From Neoroseomonas eburnea (lineage in GTDB: Bacteria > Pseudomonadota > Alphaproteobacteria > Acetobacterales > Acetobacteraceae): DNA of 64,000 nt. The stretch covers positions 113,216 through 177,215 of the forward strand of contig NZ_JAAEDL010000009.1 of NCBI RefSeq assembly GCF_018129005.1, written 5' to 3'. The notes beneath the pieces were generated by a model that did not search any database, had not been told where the DNA came from, and was given only the letters and a program-made list of their open reading frames with translations. The position numbers were made by a program, and so were the translations under genes. Of the stretch, positions 34,189-41,188 are shown one piece after another (position 1 is the stretch's first letter; every line of letters starts with the position of its first letter).

Positions 34189-34246
34189 GCGTTCCCTGGG
34201 GCGGCGCGGCCGCTCGGGCCGGTGTGGCTTGAAGGGTGGAAGGCCG

Positions 34247-34342
34247 ACGAACGACCCGGGCGAGAACCCGTTACGGCTGCTTCCTTCCGGACCTGACCGG
34301 GTTGGCGGGGAGCCCGTCCGCCGCCGACCTTCCGAGGGCACC
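34247..34342 (-). ncRNA. ffs: Signal recognition particle RNA (bacterial small type, 4.5S-like)
   Basis: The universally conserved SRP RNA apical segment is on the minus strand: CAGGTCCGGAAGGAAGCAGC, the Ffh-binding symmetric and asymmetric loops. The flanks GACGGGC/GCCCGGGTC and AACCCG/CGGGTT pair to make the long hairpin. Ends are approximate, the 5' end being near GGTGCCCTCGG at 34342. It lies immediately upstream of dnaX on the same strand, the usual alphaproteobacterial location. The complex targets membrane proteins to FtsY. Confidence 0.93.
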
Positions 34343-34429
34343 ATATCATGCCGGTGGCCCCGGACGCCAATGGGGGTGCGTAACTCCTGCGCCTCCGGCG
34401 GCGAAGCGGTGGGCGAAGGAGACACGGAC

Positions 34430-34900
34430 ATGGCCCTTTCCCGCCGCTCGATGCTCTGGATGGTCCCCGGCGCCACGGTCGCGGTGCCGTTGGGCACGTT
34501 GCTGTTTCCCGGGCCGGCCCGGGCCGCGCAGGTGAATGCCGAGGACGGGGTCGCTGTCCGCGGCACCGACGTCGTGGCCTATTTCACCGAGGGCCGCCCT
34601 ACGCAGGGCCGGGCCGAGTTCACGCGGATGTGGCGTGGCGCGGCCTGGCGCTTCGCCTCCGCCGCCAACCGCGACCGCTTCGCCGCGGAGCCGGAGCGGT
34701 ACGCGCCTGCCTATGGGGGCTTCTGCGCCTATGCGGTCAGCGAGGGCTACACCGCGCCGATCGATCCGGCCGCCTGGCGGATCGTCGATGGGCGGCTGTT
34801 CCTGAACTACGACCGATCCGTGCAGCGGCGGTGGGAACGGGACATTCCGGGGCGGATCGCGCGGGCGGATGCGAACTGGCCTGGGCTGTCGACGCGGTAG
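34430..34900 (+). CDS. Exported YHS domain protein
   Basis: A 156-residue protein. The N-terminus has a twin-arginine-like signal (MALSRRSMLWMVPGATVAVPLGTLLF, cleavage probably after ARA). The mature part is a YHS domain: AVRGTDVVAYFTEGRPTQG, WRFASAANRDRFAAEPERYAPAYGGFCAYAVSEG. YHS domains are small metal-binding modules; periplasmic forms of this length are common and mostly of unknown function. A good ribosome site (GAAGGAGACAC) supports the ATG. It is divergent from the SRP RNA gene. Confidence 0.85.
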   Translation: MALSRRSMLWMVPGATVAVPLGTLLFPGPARAAQVNAEDGVAVRGTDVVAYFTEGRPTQGRAEFTRMWRGAAWRFASAANRDRFAAEPERYAPAYGGFCAYAVSEGYTAPIDPAAWRIVDGRLFLNYDRSVQRRWERDIPGRIARADANWPGLSTR

Positions 34901-35043
34901 GGCCTCTTTCGCCGGCCCGCACCCGCAGGCCCGGCTTCGGGCGCGACCTTGCCCATTCTCGGGCGGCAGGCCGCCGGGCCCTTTTCGGCCATGGGGCGCC
35001 GGCGGCGTGTCCTCGCTGCGTTGCGAACATCTTCCCGGGAGGC

Positions 35044-35233
35044 GGAGAGGGGCGCCGCCCCTCTCCGGACCTCACCCCGCCAAAGGGCCTTGCCCTTTGG
35101 AATCCCGGTACCCGGCACCGTGCGCCCCGACACCCGCGCCGGCGCGGCGCAACCGACATGCCAGGCGCCAAGTGATGGTTTCCAAAGGCCTCTCGGCCTT
35201 TGGTGGGGTGGTCTGGAGGGGCGACGCCCCTCC
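35044..35233. repeat. Family A composite repeat downstream of the YHS gene
   Basis: Complete copy. Left GGAGAGGGGC-GCC-GCCCCTCTCC and CCAAAGGGCC-TT-GCCCTTTGG; core about 70 bases; right CCAAAGGCC-TCTC-GGCCTTTGG and GGAGGGGC-GAC-GCCCCTCC. The family A and family B copies lie side by side in the 507-base gap 34901-35407. The bases before it, 34901-35043, hold no gene that I can support. Confidence 0.88.
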
Positions 35234-35262
35234 AACCCTCCCGCGAAGGCCCCGGCGCCCCC

Positions 35263-35404
35263 TCATGCCAGCGGCCGCTATTCGCGACCGCAGGTATCCG
35301 CCCTTTCATGCCCTCAGACGCCGGGCGCAAACCTCCGGTTTGCTTGGCTTCGCCGGACCACATTCGCGGCCGCGGCACGAGTCAAGAACTCGTGCCGCTC
35401 GTAT
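35263..35404. repeat. Family B interspersed repeat (copy 2)
   Basis: Blocks in order: ATGCCAGCGGC, GCTATTCGCGACCGC, TTTCATGCCCTCAGACGCCG, GGGCGCAAAC then GGTTTGCTTGGC, TCGCCGGACCA and the end hairpin GGCACGAGT-CAAGA-ACTCGTGCC. It is nearly identical to the 39523 copy over most of its length. The end hairpin stops within a few bases of the MarR stop codon. Confidence 0.85.
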
Positions 35405-35407
35405 CAT

Positions 35408-35854
35408 CTACCTGGCGAGGGTTTCCGTCGCTTCCGCCAACCGCCGCGCCAGCCCGCCCGAGAGATGCGCCTCCAGCGCCGCCTGTGCCTGGCGCCAGAG
35501 CGGCAGGGCTGCCTCCAGCCGGCGCAGCCCGGCCTCGGTAAGCCACACGGCCCGCCGCCGCTGGTCCGTCTCGGCGGTCACGATCTCCACCAGCCCTTCG
35601 CGTTCCAGCGTGCGCAGGTTGCGCGACAGGGTGGACTGATCGAGTCCGCTGCGCCGTGCCAGGGCGCCGAGCGTGTCGTCCGGGGCGGTCGCGATCTGCG
35701 CCATCAGCCCGACCTGCGCGACCGGCATGCCGCAGCCGGCCATTGCCCGGTCGAGGAACTGGGTGATGCGTCGTGCGGCGAGGCGGCTGTTCCAGCCGGC
35801 GCAGTCGGCGAGCAGCGCCCGCGCGGCGGGCCGGAGGGTGGATTTCGGTTGCAT
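35408..35854 (-). CDS. MarR family transcriptional regulator
   Basis: A 148-residue winged-helix repressor. The recognition region is TLGALARRSGLDQSTLSRNLRTLEREGLVEIV, and the wing is ETDQRRRAVWLTEAGLRRLE. The start at 35854 (MQPKSTLRPAARALLADCAG) has a good ribosome site (CAGGAGCG); a longer version from an upstream ATG is possible. It is divergent from a cysteine-synthase-like gene, with two tandem operator-like dyads between them, so it probably regulates itself and that enzyme. Confidence 0.87.
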   Translation of the reverse strand: MQPKSTLRPAARALLADCAGWNSRLAARRITQFLDRAMAGCGMPVAQVGLMAQIATAPDDTLGALARRSGLDQSTLSRNLRTLEREGLVEIVTAETDQRRRAVWLTEAGLRRLEAALPLWRQAQAALEAHLSGGLARRLAEATETLAR

Positions 35855-35871
35855 CGTGGCGCTCCTGAACA

Positions 35872-35900
35872 TATGTAGCCACAAATTTTGTAGATACAAA
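35872..35900. promoter_or_regulatory. Two tandem operator-like dyads (probable MarR sites)
   Basis: A perfect dyad TTTGTA-GA-TACAAA at 35887-35900 and a related imperfect one TATGTA-GC-CACAAA at 35872-35885 lie one base apart in an AT-rich island. They are between the MarR start (35854) and the divergent PLP-enzyme start (35941). Spacing of about 15 bases centre to centre suggests two dimers on nearly adjacent faces of the DNA. Confidence 0.7.
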
Positions 35901-35940
35901 TAAATTCCCGCCGCCCGGCCAAGGCAAGGAGAGCGCCGCC

Positions 35941-36888
35941 ATGCCGCATCCCCCGCGGACCATCCTCGACACCATCGGCAATACGCCCCTGCTCGCCCTT
36001 CGGCACATCGCGCCGGCAAGCGGTGCGCGCGTCCTGCTCAAGATCGAAAGCGCCAATCCCACGGGCAGCATGAAGGACCGCATGGCCCTGGCGATGATCG
36101 AGGCCGCCGAAGCCGATGGCCGCCTGCGCCGGGGCGGGCCGGTCGTCGAATACACCGGCGGCAGCACCGGCGTGTCGCTCGCCCTGGTCTGCGCGGTGAA
36201 GGGACATCCGCTGCACATCGTGACCTCGGATGCCTTCGCGCGCGAGAAGCTCGACCACATGCGCATCCTCGGCGCGCGGCTCGAGGTGATCGCCAGCGAG
36301 GCCGGCCGCATGACCGAGAAGCTGACGCGCGACATGATCGCCGCGGCGGGCGTCATCGCCGGGCGGACCGGCGCCTTCTGGACCGACCAGATGAGGAACA
36401 CCGACCAGCTCGCCGCCTATCGCGGCATGGCGGCGGAGATCGATGCGCAAGCCGAAGGTCCGGTCGCTGCCTTCGTGCAGGCGGTCGGCACCGCGGCCAG
36501 CCTGCGCGGCGTGGGCGAGGCGCTGCGCGCCAGCCAGCCCGGGATGCGCATCGTCGCGGTGGAACCCGCCGAATCCGCGGTTCTGTCCGGCGGCCCGACG
36601 GGGGCGCACAGGATCGACGGCATCGGCGCAGGCTATGTCGTGCCGCTGTGGCAGCCGGAGATCGCCGATGCGATCGAGACTGTCCCGACCGCCGAGGCCG
36701 TCGCCATGGCGCTGCGGCTCGCTCGCGAGGAGGGGCTGTTCGCCGGCACCTCCACCGGCGCCAATGTCGTGGCCGCGCTGCGTGTCGCGGCGCGGCTGGG
36801 GCCGGATGCCCGTGTCGTGACCGTGATGTGCGACACCGGCATGAAGTACCTCGGTACGCTGGGCCCGGCAGCCGCCGCCCAGGCATGA
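35941..36888 (+). CDS. PLP-dependent cysteine synthase family enzyme
   Basis: Fold type II PLP enzyme of 315 residues. The PLP lysine is in NPTGSMKDRMALAMIE, the substrate loop is EYTGGSTGVSLALVCAVKGH, the phosphate-binding turn probably includes FVQAVGTAASLRGVGEAL, and the C-terminal GTSTGANVVAALRVA is typical. It resembles O-acetylserine sulfhydrylase/cystathionine beta-synthase homologues rather than CysK or CysM proper; the TGNTG-like loop reads TGGSTG. The ribosome site AAGGAGAGC supports the ATG. The MarR control suggests a stress or catabolic function. Substrate unknown. Confidence 0.85.
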   Translation: MPHPPRTILDTIGNTPLLALRHIAPASGARVLLKIESANPTGSMKDRMALAMIEAAEADGRLRRGGPVVEYTGGSTGVSLALVCAVKGHPLHIVTSDAFAREKLDHMRILGARLEVIASEAGRMTEKLTRDMIAAAGVIAGRTGAFWTDQMRNTDQLAAYRGMAAEIDAQAEGPVAAFVQAVGTAASLRGVGEALRASQPGMRIVAVEPAESAVLSGGPTGAHRIDGIGAGYVVPLWQPEIADAIETVPTAEAVAMALRLAREEGLFAGTSTGANVVAALRVAARLGPDARVVTVMCDTGMKYLGTLGPAAAAQA

Positions 36889-37221
36889 TGTCCTGACCAC
36901 GGCGTTCCCGGCATCGCCGGGGCAGGCGATGGATCAGCGGGCCGCCGAATGCAGGGGCCTGTGGCCCCGGAACTGGGGGCGGCGGGAGTCCGGGACGGGA
37001 GGGCTCGGCATGTCCTGCCGGCTTCGGCCCGCGGCGAAGCCTGCGGATTCGCGGTTTGTTGATTCTTCTCACCGCATTGGGATCTGCGCCGGCGGCCCGG
37101 GCCGGATATGCACCGCGCCGCAGAGGAACATGCAGGAACAGCCGTTACGCCCGGCAAGGCTTTCGCGCTTTCTAGCGCCAGCGGATCGGCATGCGGCCGA
37201 ACCCGTACGGAACAACACCTC
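36889..37221. other. 333-base intergenic region without recognised gene
   Basis: A GC hairpin (GGGGCC-TGT-GGCCCC, 36954-36968) follows the PLP-enzyme gene and may help end its transcript. An AT-richer patch near 37055-37075 (GGTTTGTTGATTCTTCTC) could hold the promoter of the downstream gene, but I cannot define -35 and -10 boxes with confidence. An open frame from 37108 leads into the next gene but its N-terminal part looks noncoding. Confidence 0.5.
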
Positions 37222-37821
37222 ATGCAGGATGTGCTCGCCCTGGCTCCGAAGGCCCCGCGCGACTCCGCCCCGGCGGAGGACGAAGACTGGTTGACCATGG
37301 CCCAGGCCGACCTCGAGGCAATGCACGAGGAGGCACTGTCGCTGCTGCGCGCCCCGGGCGCGCATGCGCCCTGCGCCCCACGCCATGCGGTGAGCGTGGT
37401 GCTTCTCCAGCAGCTCATGGTCGCGCGCAAGGTGGTGGACGCCCTGCGGGTCGCGCCGGCGGAAGCGCAGGCGGCGATGCGGTCCGACCATGCGCTCGGC
37501 TACTTCTTCGGCCTCGCCTCCGGCGGCAACGATCTGGCCGCCGCGTCGCCCGCGGAACGGCGCGTGGGCAGTGCCCTGCTGATGGTGCACAGCCTCGTCT
37601 TCGGGCGGCAGGCCGCCGAACGCCTGACTGCGGATCTCGACTCCGGAGCCGTCACGGTGGTCGGCGAGGCCTTCGGCGAAGGGCTGCTGGCCGCGGCGAC
37701 GGACCTCGCGGAGTTCCGCCGCTGGCTGCGCGGGGATGGCGGCGCCCTGCCGGGCGGGCTGCTGGACGGCCTGCCCTGGCCGGGCCTGGCGCGGGAAAAC
37801 CCCGGCGGGAGCCGGCACTGA
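37222..37821 (+). CDS. Hypothetical protein upstream of nudC
   Basis: A 199-residue, probably helical soluble protein that I do not recognise. It begins MQDVLALAPKAPRD from the ATG at 37222, then alternates Ala/Leu-rich helices (VVLLQQLMVARKVVDALRVA, AERRVGSALLMVHSLVFG) with no signal peptide or membrane segment. An ATG-like start upstream (37108) lacks coding character. It ends 24 bases before nudC, so it may be cotranscribed with it. Confidence 0.65.
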   Translation: MQDVLALAPKAPRDSAPAEDEDWLTMAQADLEAMHEEALSLLRAPGAHAPCAPRHAVSVVLLQQLMVARKVVDALRVAPAEAQAAMRSDHALGYFFGLASGGNDLAAASPAERRVGSALLMVHSLVFGRQAAERLTADLDSGAVTVVGEAFGEGLLAAATDLAEFRRWLRGDGGALPGGLLDGLPWPGLARENPGGSRH

Positions 37822-37845
37822 CGGAGCGGCGGCGCAGCCTCTCGG

Positions 37846-38808
37846 ATGGACGATCGCGGGACCCCGTGGCAGGTTCCGGCCCGCATGCTCTCCATCCCCG
37901 CCAGCCGCCCCAACGCCTATACCGGCAGCCCGCTCGACCGCGCGGGTGAGAAGCGCGACGATGCCGAGTTCATCGGCGCGGCGCTGACCCATCCCGACAC
38001 GCTCTTCGCCCCGGTCTGGCGCGCCCGCAGCCTGATGAAGGGCGTGGCGGAAGGTGCGCCGGAGGCCGTGCTGCTGACCGGCGGCGCCGCCGACGCCGTG
38101 CGCATGGCCGACGGCCCCTGGGCCTTCCTCGGCCTGTGGGAAGGCCGGCCGGTCTTCGCCGTCGATTGTTCCCACGCCGACGACCCGTTGCCGCTGCTGC
38201 CGGAAGGCATGGGCGCCTTCACCGACCTGCGGCAGGTGGCCGGGCTGCTGCCGCCGGGGGAGGCGAGCGTGCTCGCCCATGCCCGCGGGCTGATGCATTG
38301 GCGCACCAAGCATCGCTACTGCGGCATCTGCGGCAGCCGCTGCGAGCCGCGCTCGGCCGGCCATGTCATGGTCTGCCAGGGTTGCGGCGCGCAGCATTTC
38401 CCGCGCACCGACCCCGCCGTGATCATGCTGGTGGTGCGTGGCGATTCCTGCCTGCTCGGCCATTCGCACCGCTTCCCCAACGTAACCATGTATTCGACGC
38501 TCGCCGGCTTCGTCGAACCGGGCGAGAGCCTTGAGGAAGCGGTGCGGCGGGAAGTGAAGGAGGAAGCCGGCGTCGATGTCGGCCGCGTGCTCTACCATTC
38601 CTCCCAGCCCTGGCCCTTTCCCTCCTCCATCATGCTCGGCTTCCACGCCGAAGGCCTGTCGGACGAGATTCGCATCGACCCGGAGGAACTCAAGGACGCG
38701 CGGTGGTTCTCGCGGGATCAGCTCCGCGACCACCAGGCGCTCGGCTTCTCCCTGCCGCGGGCGGACTCGATCGCCCGCCGGCTGATCGAGGACTGGCTTG
38801 CATCATGA
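37846..38808 (+). CDS. nudC: NADH pyrophosphatase / RNA deNADding enzyme NudC
   Basis: Hydrolyses NADH to NMNH and AMP and can remove NAD caps from RNA. The zinc ribbon is CGICGSRC...CQGCG, the Nudix box is GFVEPGESLEEAVRREVKEEAG, and the NADH-specific SQPWPFPSSIMLGF motif follows. The N-terminal domain (residues 1-140) is of the usual type. Length is 320 residues. An internal ATG at 37885 (MLSIPASRPNAYTGSP) is a realistic alternative start. It overlaps the next gene by ATGA. Confidence 0.95.
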   Translation: MDDRGTPWQVPARMLSIPASRPNAYTGSPLDRAGEKRDDAEFIGAALTHPDTLFAPVWRARSLMKGVAEGAPEAVLLTGGAADAVRMADGPWAFLGLWEGRPVFAVDCSHADDPLPLLPEGMGAFTDLRQVAGLLPPGEASVLAHARGLMHWRTKHRYCGICGSRCEPRSAGHVMVCQGCGAQHFPRTDPAVIMLVVRGDSCLLGHSHRFPNVTMYSTLAGFVEPGESLEEAVRREVKEEAGVDVGRVLYHSSQPWPFPSSIMLGFHAEGLSDEIRIDPEELKDARWFSRDQLRDHQALGFSLPRADSIARRLIEDWLAS

Positions 38809-39101
38809 CGCGTGTCCTTGCCGCCTGCGCCCTGCTGGCCTTGGCTGCCTGCCAGAATCCCCTGCTGGAATTGCTGCCGAACGACCCCAGCCCGGACGCC
38901 GAGATCTGCCGCCGGGAGGCGCTGAACGATCCCAACGTGCGCCGCATCCGGGAGTCGAATGTCTACGACAACACTTCCCAGCAGTTCATCGTTCGCCGTG
39001 AGCTGAGGGAGGCGCTGCCGCGCGCCTACGACAATTGCATGCTGCGGCGGGGCGCGGTGCCGGCCGGCGGGGTGGAACGGGTGCGCCGCACGGATTGGTG
39101 A
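38805..39101 (+). CDS. Small predicted lipoprotein
   Basis: A 98-residue protein with a lipoprotein signal (MTRVLAACALLALAAC, lipobox LAAC) and a mature part of about 80 residues (EICRREALNDPNVRRI, ESNVYDNTSQQFIVRRELRE, YDNCMLRRGAVP). Two further cysteines may form a disulfide. I know no function for it; it looks like an outer-membrane or periplasmic structural lipoprotein. Coupled to nudC by ATGA overlap. Confidence 0.75.
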   Translation: MTRVLAACALLALAACQNPLLELLPNDPSPDAEICRREALNDPNVRRIRESNVYDNTSQQFIVRRELREALPRAYDNCMLRRGAVPAGGVERVRRTDW

Positions 39102-39179
39102 AGGCTGGGGGGTTCCACCTGGCAGGTTGCCGGGGAAGGCGGACGGAGGGGCGCCGCTGCGGTGGCGCGAGGGGCAAGC

Positions 39180-39442
39180 CGGAGGGGCTTCGCCCTTCCA
39201 GACCACCCCGCCAAAGGCCGAAGGACCCCTGGAATCCATCACCTGGCGTTGGGCAGGGCTGGAACTCCGCGGCGACGAAGGATGCGCCGCGTCCGGAGCC
39301 CGGGACACTTTCCGCGCATCGTGCCCATGGCACCCTTTGTCGCATCGGCGCGGCAATCTTGCCCGGCATCAAGGATCGGCCGGTCCAGGGTGCCCTGCAC
39401 CCTGGCGGGGTGAGGCTCGGAGAGGGGCAGAGCCCCTCTCCG
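39180..39442. repeat. Family A composite repeat, long form
   Basis: Second long-form copy (about 263 bases). The left hairpins are slightly decayed (GGAGGGGCTTCGCCCTTCC; CCAAAGGCCGAAGGACCCCTGG). The core and right half follow the 7942-8210 copy closely: GTTGGGCAGGG near the start, then GGTCCAGGGTGC/GCACCCTGG, GGCGGGGTGAGG and GGAGAGGGGCAGAGCCCCTC at the end. It is part of a 702-base gap (39102-39803) packed with repeats. Confidence 0.85.
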
Positions 39443-39488
39443 ACCAAAAGCGCCAAGAATTCGCGCCCGCGGGCCGGCGTCGGACATG

Positions 39489-39512
39489 GAAAAGCGCCGC
39501 ACGGCGCTTTTC
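39489..39512 (+). terminator. Rho-independent terminator-like hairpin
   Basis: Perfect inverted repeat GAAAAGCGCCG-CA-CGGCGCTTTTC: an 11-base-pair stem with an A-run before and a T-run within the 3' arm, so it can work in both directions. It lies 388 bases after the nudC-lipoprotein unit and before a family B repeat. Confidence 0.7.
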
Positions 39513-39522
39513 GAAACCTACT

Positions 39523-39677
39523 CTGATACCAACAGCCACTATTCGCGACCGCTGGCATCCGCCCTTTCATGCCCTCAGGCGCCGGGCGCAAACTCCGGTT
39601 TGCTTGGCTTCGCCGGACCACCGGCGGGCCGCATTCGCGGCCTTGGCACGAGTCAGGAACTCGTGCCGCTGGTATGA
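39523..39677. repeat. Family B interspersed repeat (copy 3)
   Basis: Longest and best copy. It opens with CTGATACCAACAGC, carries TATTCGCGACCGC, ATCCGCCCTTTCATGCCCTC, GGCGCCGGGCGCAAAC, GGTTTGCTTGGCTTCGCCGG and ends with the hairpin GGCACGAGT-CAGGA-ACTCGTGCC followed by GCTGGTATGAG. The two ends are imperfect inverted repeats of each other. Confidence 0.87.
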
Positions 39678-39803
39678 GCCAATGCGAACAGGATCCGCCC
39701 TAAAGCGGTTTCCGTTCGCCTTGGCTCACGGCAACCGCTCCAGCCTTCTGTTTTCGCAAGCATCTTTGCCCGATCAGGTGATTCCACCTGATCGGGATCT
39801 GCT
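39678..39803. repeat. Family C palindromic element next to the DUF2244 gene
   Basis: Contains GGATCCGCCCTAAAGCGG, CACGGCAACCGC, then the perfect hairpin CCCGATCAGGTG-ATTC-CACCTGATCGGG (39769-39796) and GATCTGCTCTAG, which overlaps the DUF2244 stop. From memory, hairpins of the CGATCAGGTGGAATCACCTGATCGG type bordered by TCTAGAGCA are very common intergenic elements in Rhizobiales and relatives. Only one copy is in this window. Confidence 0.65.
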
Positions 39804-40313
39804 CTAGCCATCCCGCAACTGCGGATTGTCGAAATCCGGCCGCCGGGCGCGCGCCAGAGCCTCGGCCAGCGCATCGCGCAGGCTCATCTTCTCCTCGGCA
39901 GACAGGTCGCGGCCGATCTCGACCGCGCGCCCGCGGCTTTCGAGCCGCAGCACCCCCGCATGGGCCGGGTTCTCCCGGTAGGTCAGGCGCGCCCAGTAGG
40001 CATCCAGCACCGTCTCCTCCCGCCGCCCGCGCGCATCGGTGCGGCAGACGCGGAACTCCCCCCGGGTGAGCAGCAGCACCTCGGTCGCGCGCGCCGCGCC
40101 GCGCGCATGCAGCGCCACCAGCACCAGGGCGAAGCCCACCTCCAGGCCTAGGAAGGGCAGGATCGGCCAGGCACCGAGGGCGAGGAACATGGCCGCCGCC
40201 AGCCCGGCGAAGCCGCCGAGCAGCCCCGCGAGCACGCCGAAGCCCGCACGCGTGAAGGATCGCGGCGGGGTGCAGACGGCCTGGAACAGGACCGGCTCGG
40301 CGGGGGCTGCCAT
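39804..40313 (-). CDS. DUF2244 domain membrane protein
   Basis: A 169-residue protein. After a short N-terminus (MAAPAEPVLFQAVCTPPRSFT) come two adjacent membrane helices (about residues 28-70) and then a cytoplasmic beta-rich domain with LLLTRGEFRVCRTDARGRRE, YWARLTYRE and LRLESRGRAVEIGRDLSAEE. This layout matches the DUF2244 family of alphaproteobacterial integral membrane proteins, whose function is unknown. It is divergent from nth across a 39-base gap. Confidence 0.8.
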   Translation of the reverse strand: MAAPAEPVLFQAVCTPPRSFTRAGFGVLAGLLGGFAGLAAAMFLALGAWPILPFLGLEVGFALVLVALHARGAARATEVLLLTRGEFRVCRTDARGRREETVLDAYWARLTYRENPAHAGVLRLESRGRAVEIGRDLSAEEKMSLRDALAEALARARRPDFDNPQLRDG

Positions 40314-40352
40314 CGCAACGCAACATAGGCGAGGATCGCGCCGACGCCATCC

Positions 40353-41060
40353 ATGACCACCAAGCCCAGACGCCCCGACCATGGCAGCGCCCGCGAACCG
40401 CGCCGCGCCCGCCTGATGCCCGCCGCCCAGGCGGAGTCCTTCATCCGCGCCCTCGCCACCGCCAACCCGGCGCCGGAGACGGAGCTGATCTACCACGACC
40501 CCTTCACCCTGCTGGTGGCGGTGGTGCTCTCCGCCCAGGCCACCGACGCGGCGGTGAACCGCTGCACGCCGGCGCTGTTCGCCGCCGCGCCGACGCCCGA
40601 GAGGATGGCCGCCCTGGGGGCCGAAGGTATCGGGCCGTACATCCGCTCGATCGGCCTGTGGCAGGCCAAGGCGAAGAACGTCGGCGCCCTCGCGCGGGAC
40701 CTTGTGGACAAGCATGGCGGTCGGGTGCCCGGGGATCGCGAGGCGCTGGAAGCGCTGCCCGGCGTCGGCCGCAAGACGGCGAATGTCGTGCTCAACATCG
40801 CCTTCGGGCAGAACACCATGGCGGTGGACACGCACATCTTCCGCCTCGGCAACCGTTGCGGCCTCGCGCCGGGCAAGACGCCGCGGGACGTCGAGGACAT
40901 GCTGGTCAGGCGCTGCCCGCCCGACCTGCTGCGGGACGCCCATCACTGGCTGATCCTGCACGGGCGCTACGTCTGCAAGGCGCGAGCGCCGGAATGCTGG
41001 CGCTGCGTCGCCCGCGCCTTCTGCAACTACCGCGACAAGGTGCTGGCGCCGCCGGCCTGA
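40353..41060 (+). CDS. nth: Endonuclease III
   Basis: DNA glycosylase/AP lyase for oxidised pyrimidines. The HhH-GPD core is LEALPGVGRKTANVVLN with the catalytic lysine, followed by the catalytic aspartate in MAVDTHIFRLGNRCG. The 4Fe-4S cluster cysteines fit the C-x6-C-x2-C-x5-C spacing in CKARAPECWRCVARAFC. It has 235 residues, with about 20 extra basic residues at the N-terminus before MPAAQAESFIRAL, which could be the real start (ATG within MTTKPRRP...RLM). Confidence 0.95.
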   Translation: MTTKPRRPDHGSAREPRRARLMPAAQAESFIRALATANPAPETELIYHDPFTLLVAVVLSAQATDAAVNRCTPALFAAAPTPERMAALGAEGIGPYIRSIGLWQAKAKNVGALARDLVDKHGGRVPGDREALEALPGVGRKTANVVLNIAFGQNTMAVDTHIFRLGNRCGLAPGKTPRDVEDMLVRRCPPDLLRDAHHWLILHGRYVCKARAPECWRCVARAFCNYRDKVLAPPA

Positions 41061-41188
41061 ACCGCCGCATGGCGCGCGTCACGCGCCGCGCGACGGCGCC
41101 CGGCGCCTGCTTGCGCGATCCGCCTCGCCCTGCTGGAACCGGACCGCGGCGTCACCCCCGTCACGGTGCGCACTCGGAGGCCTCCCCC

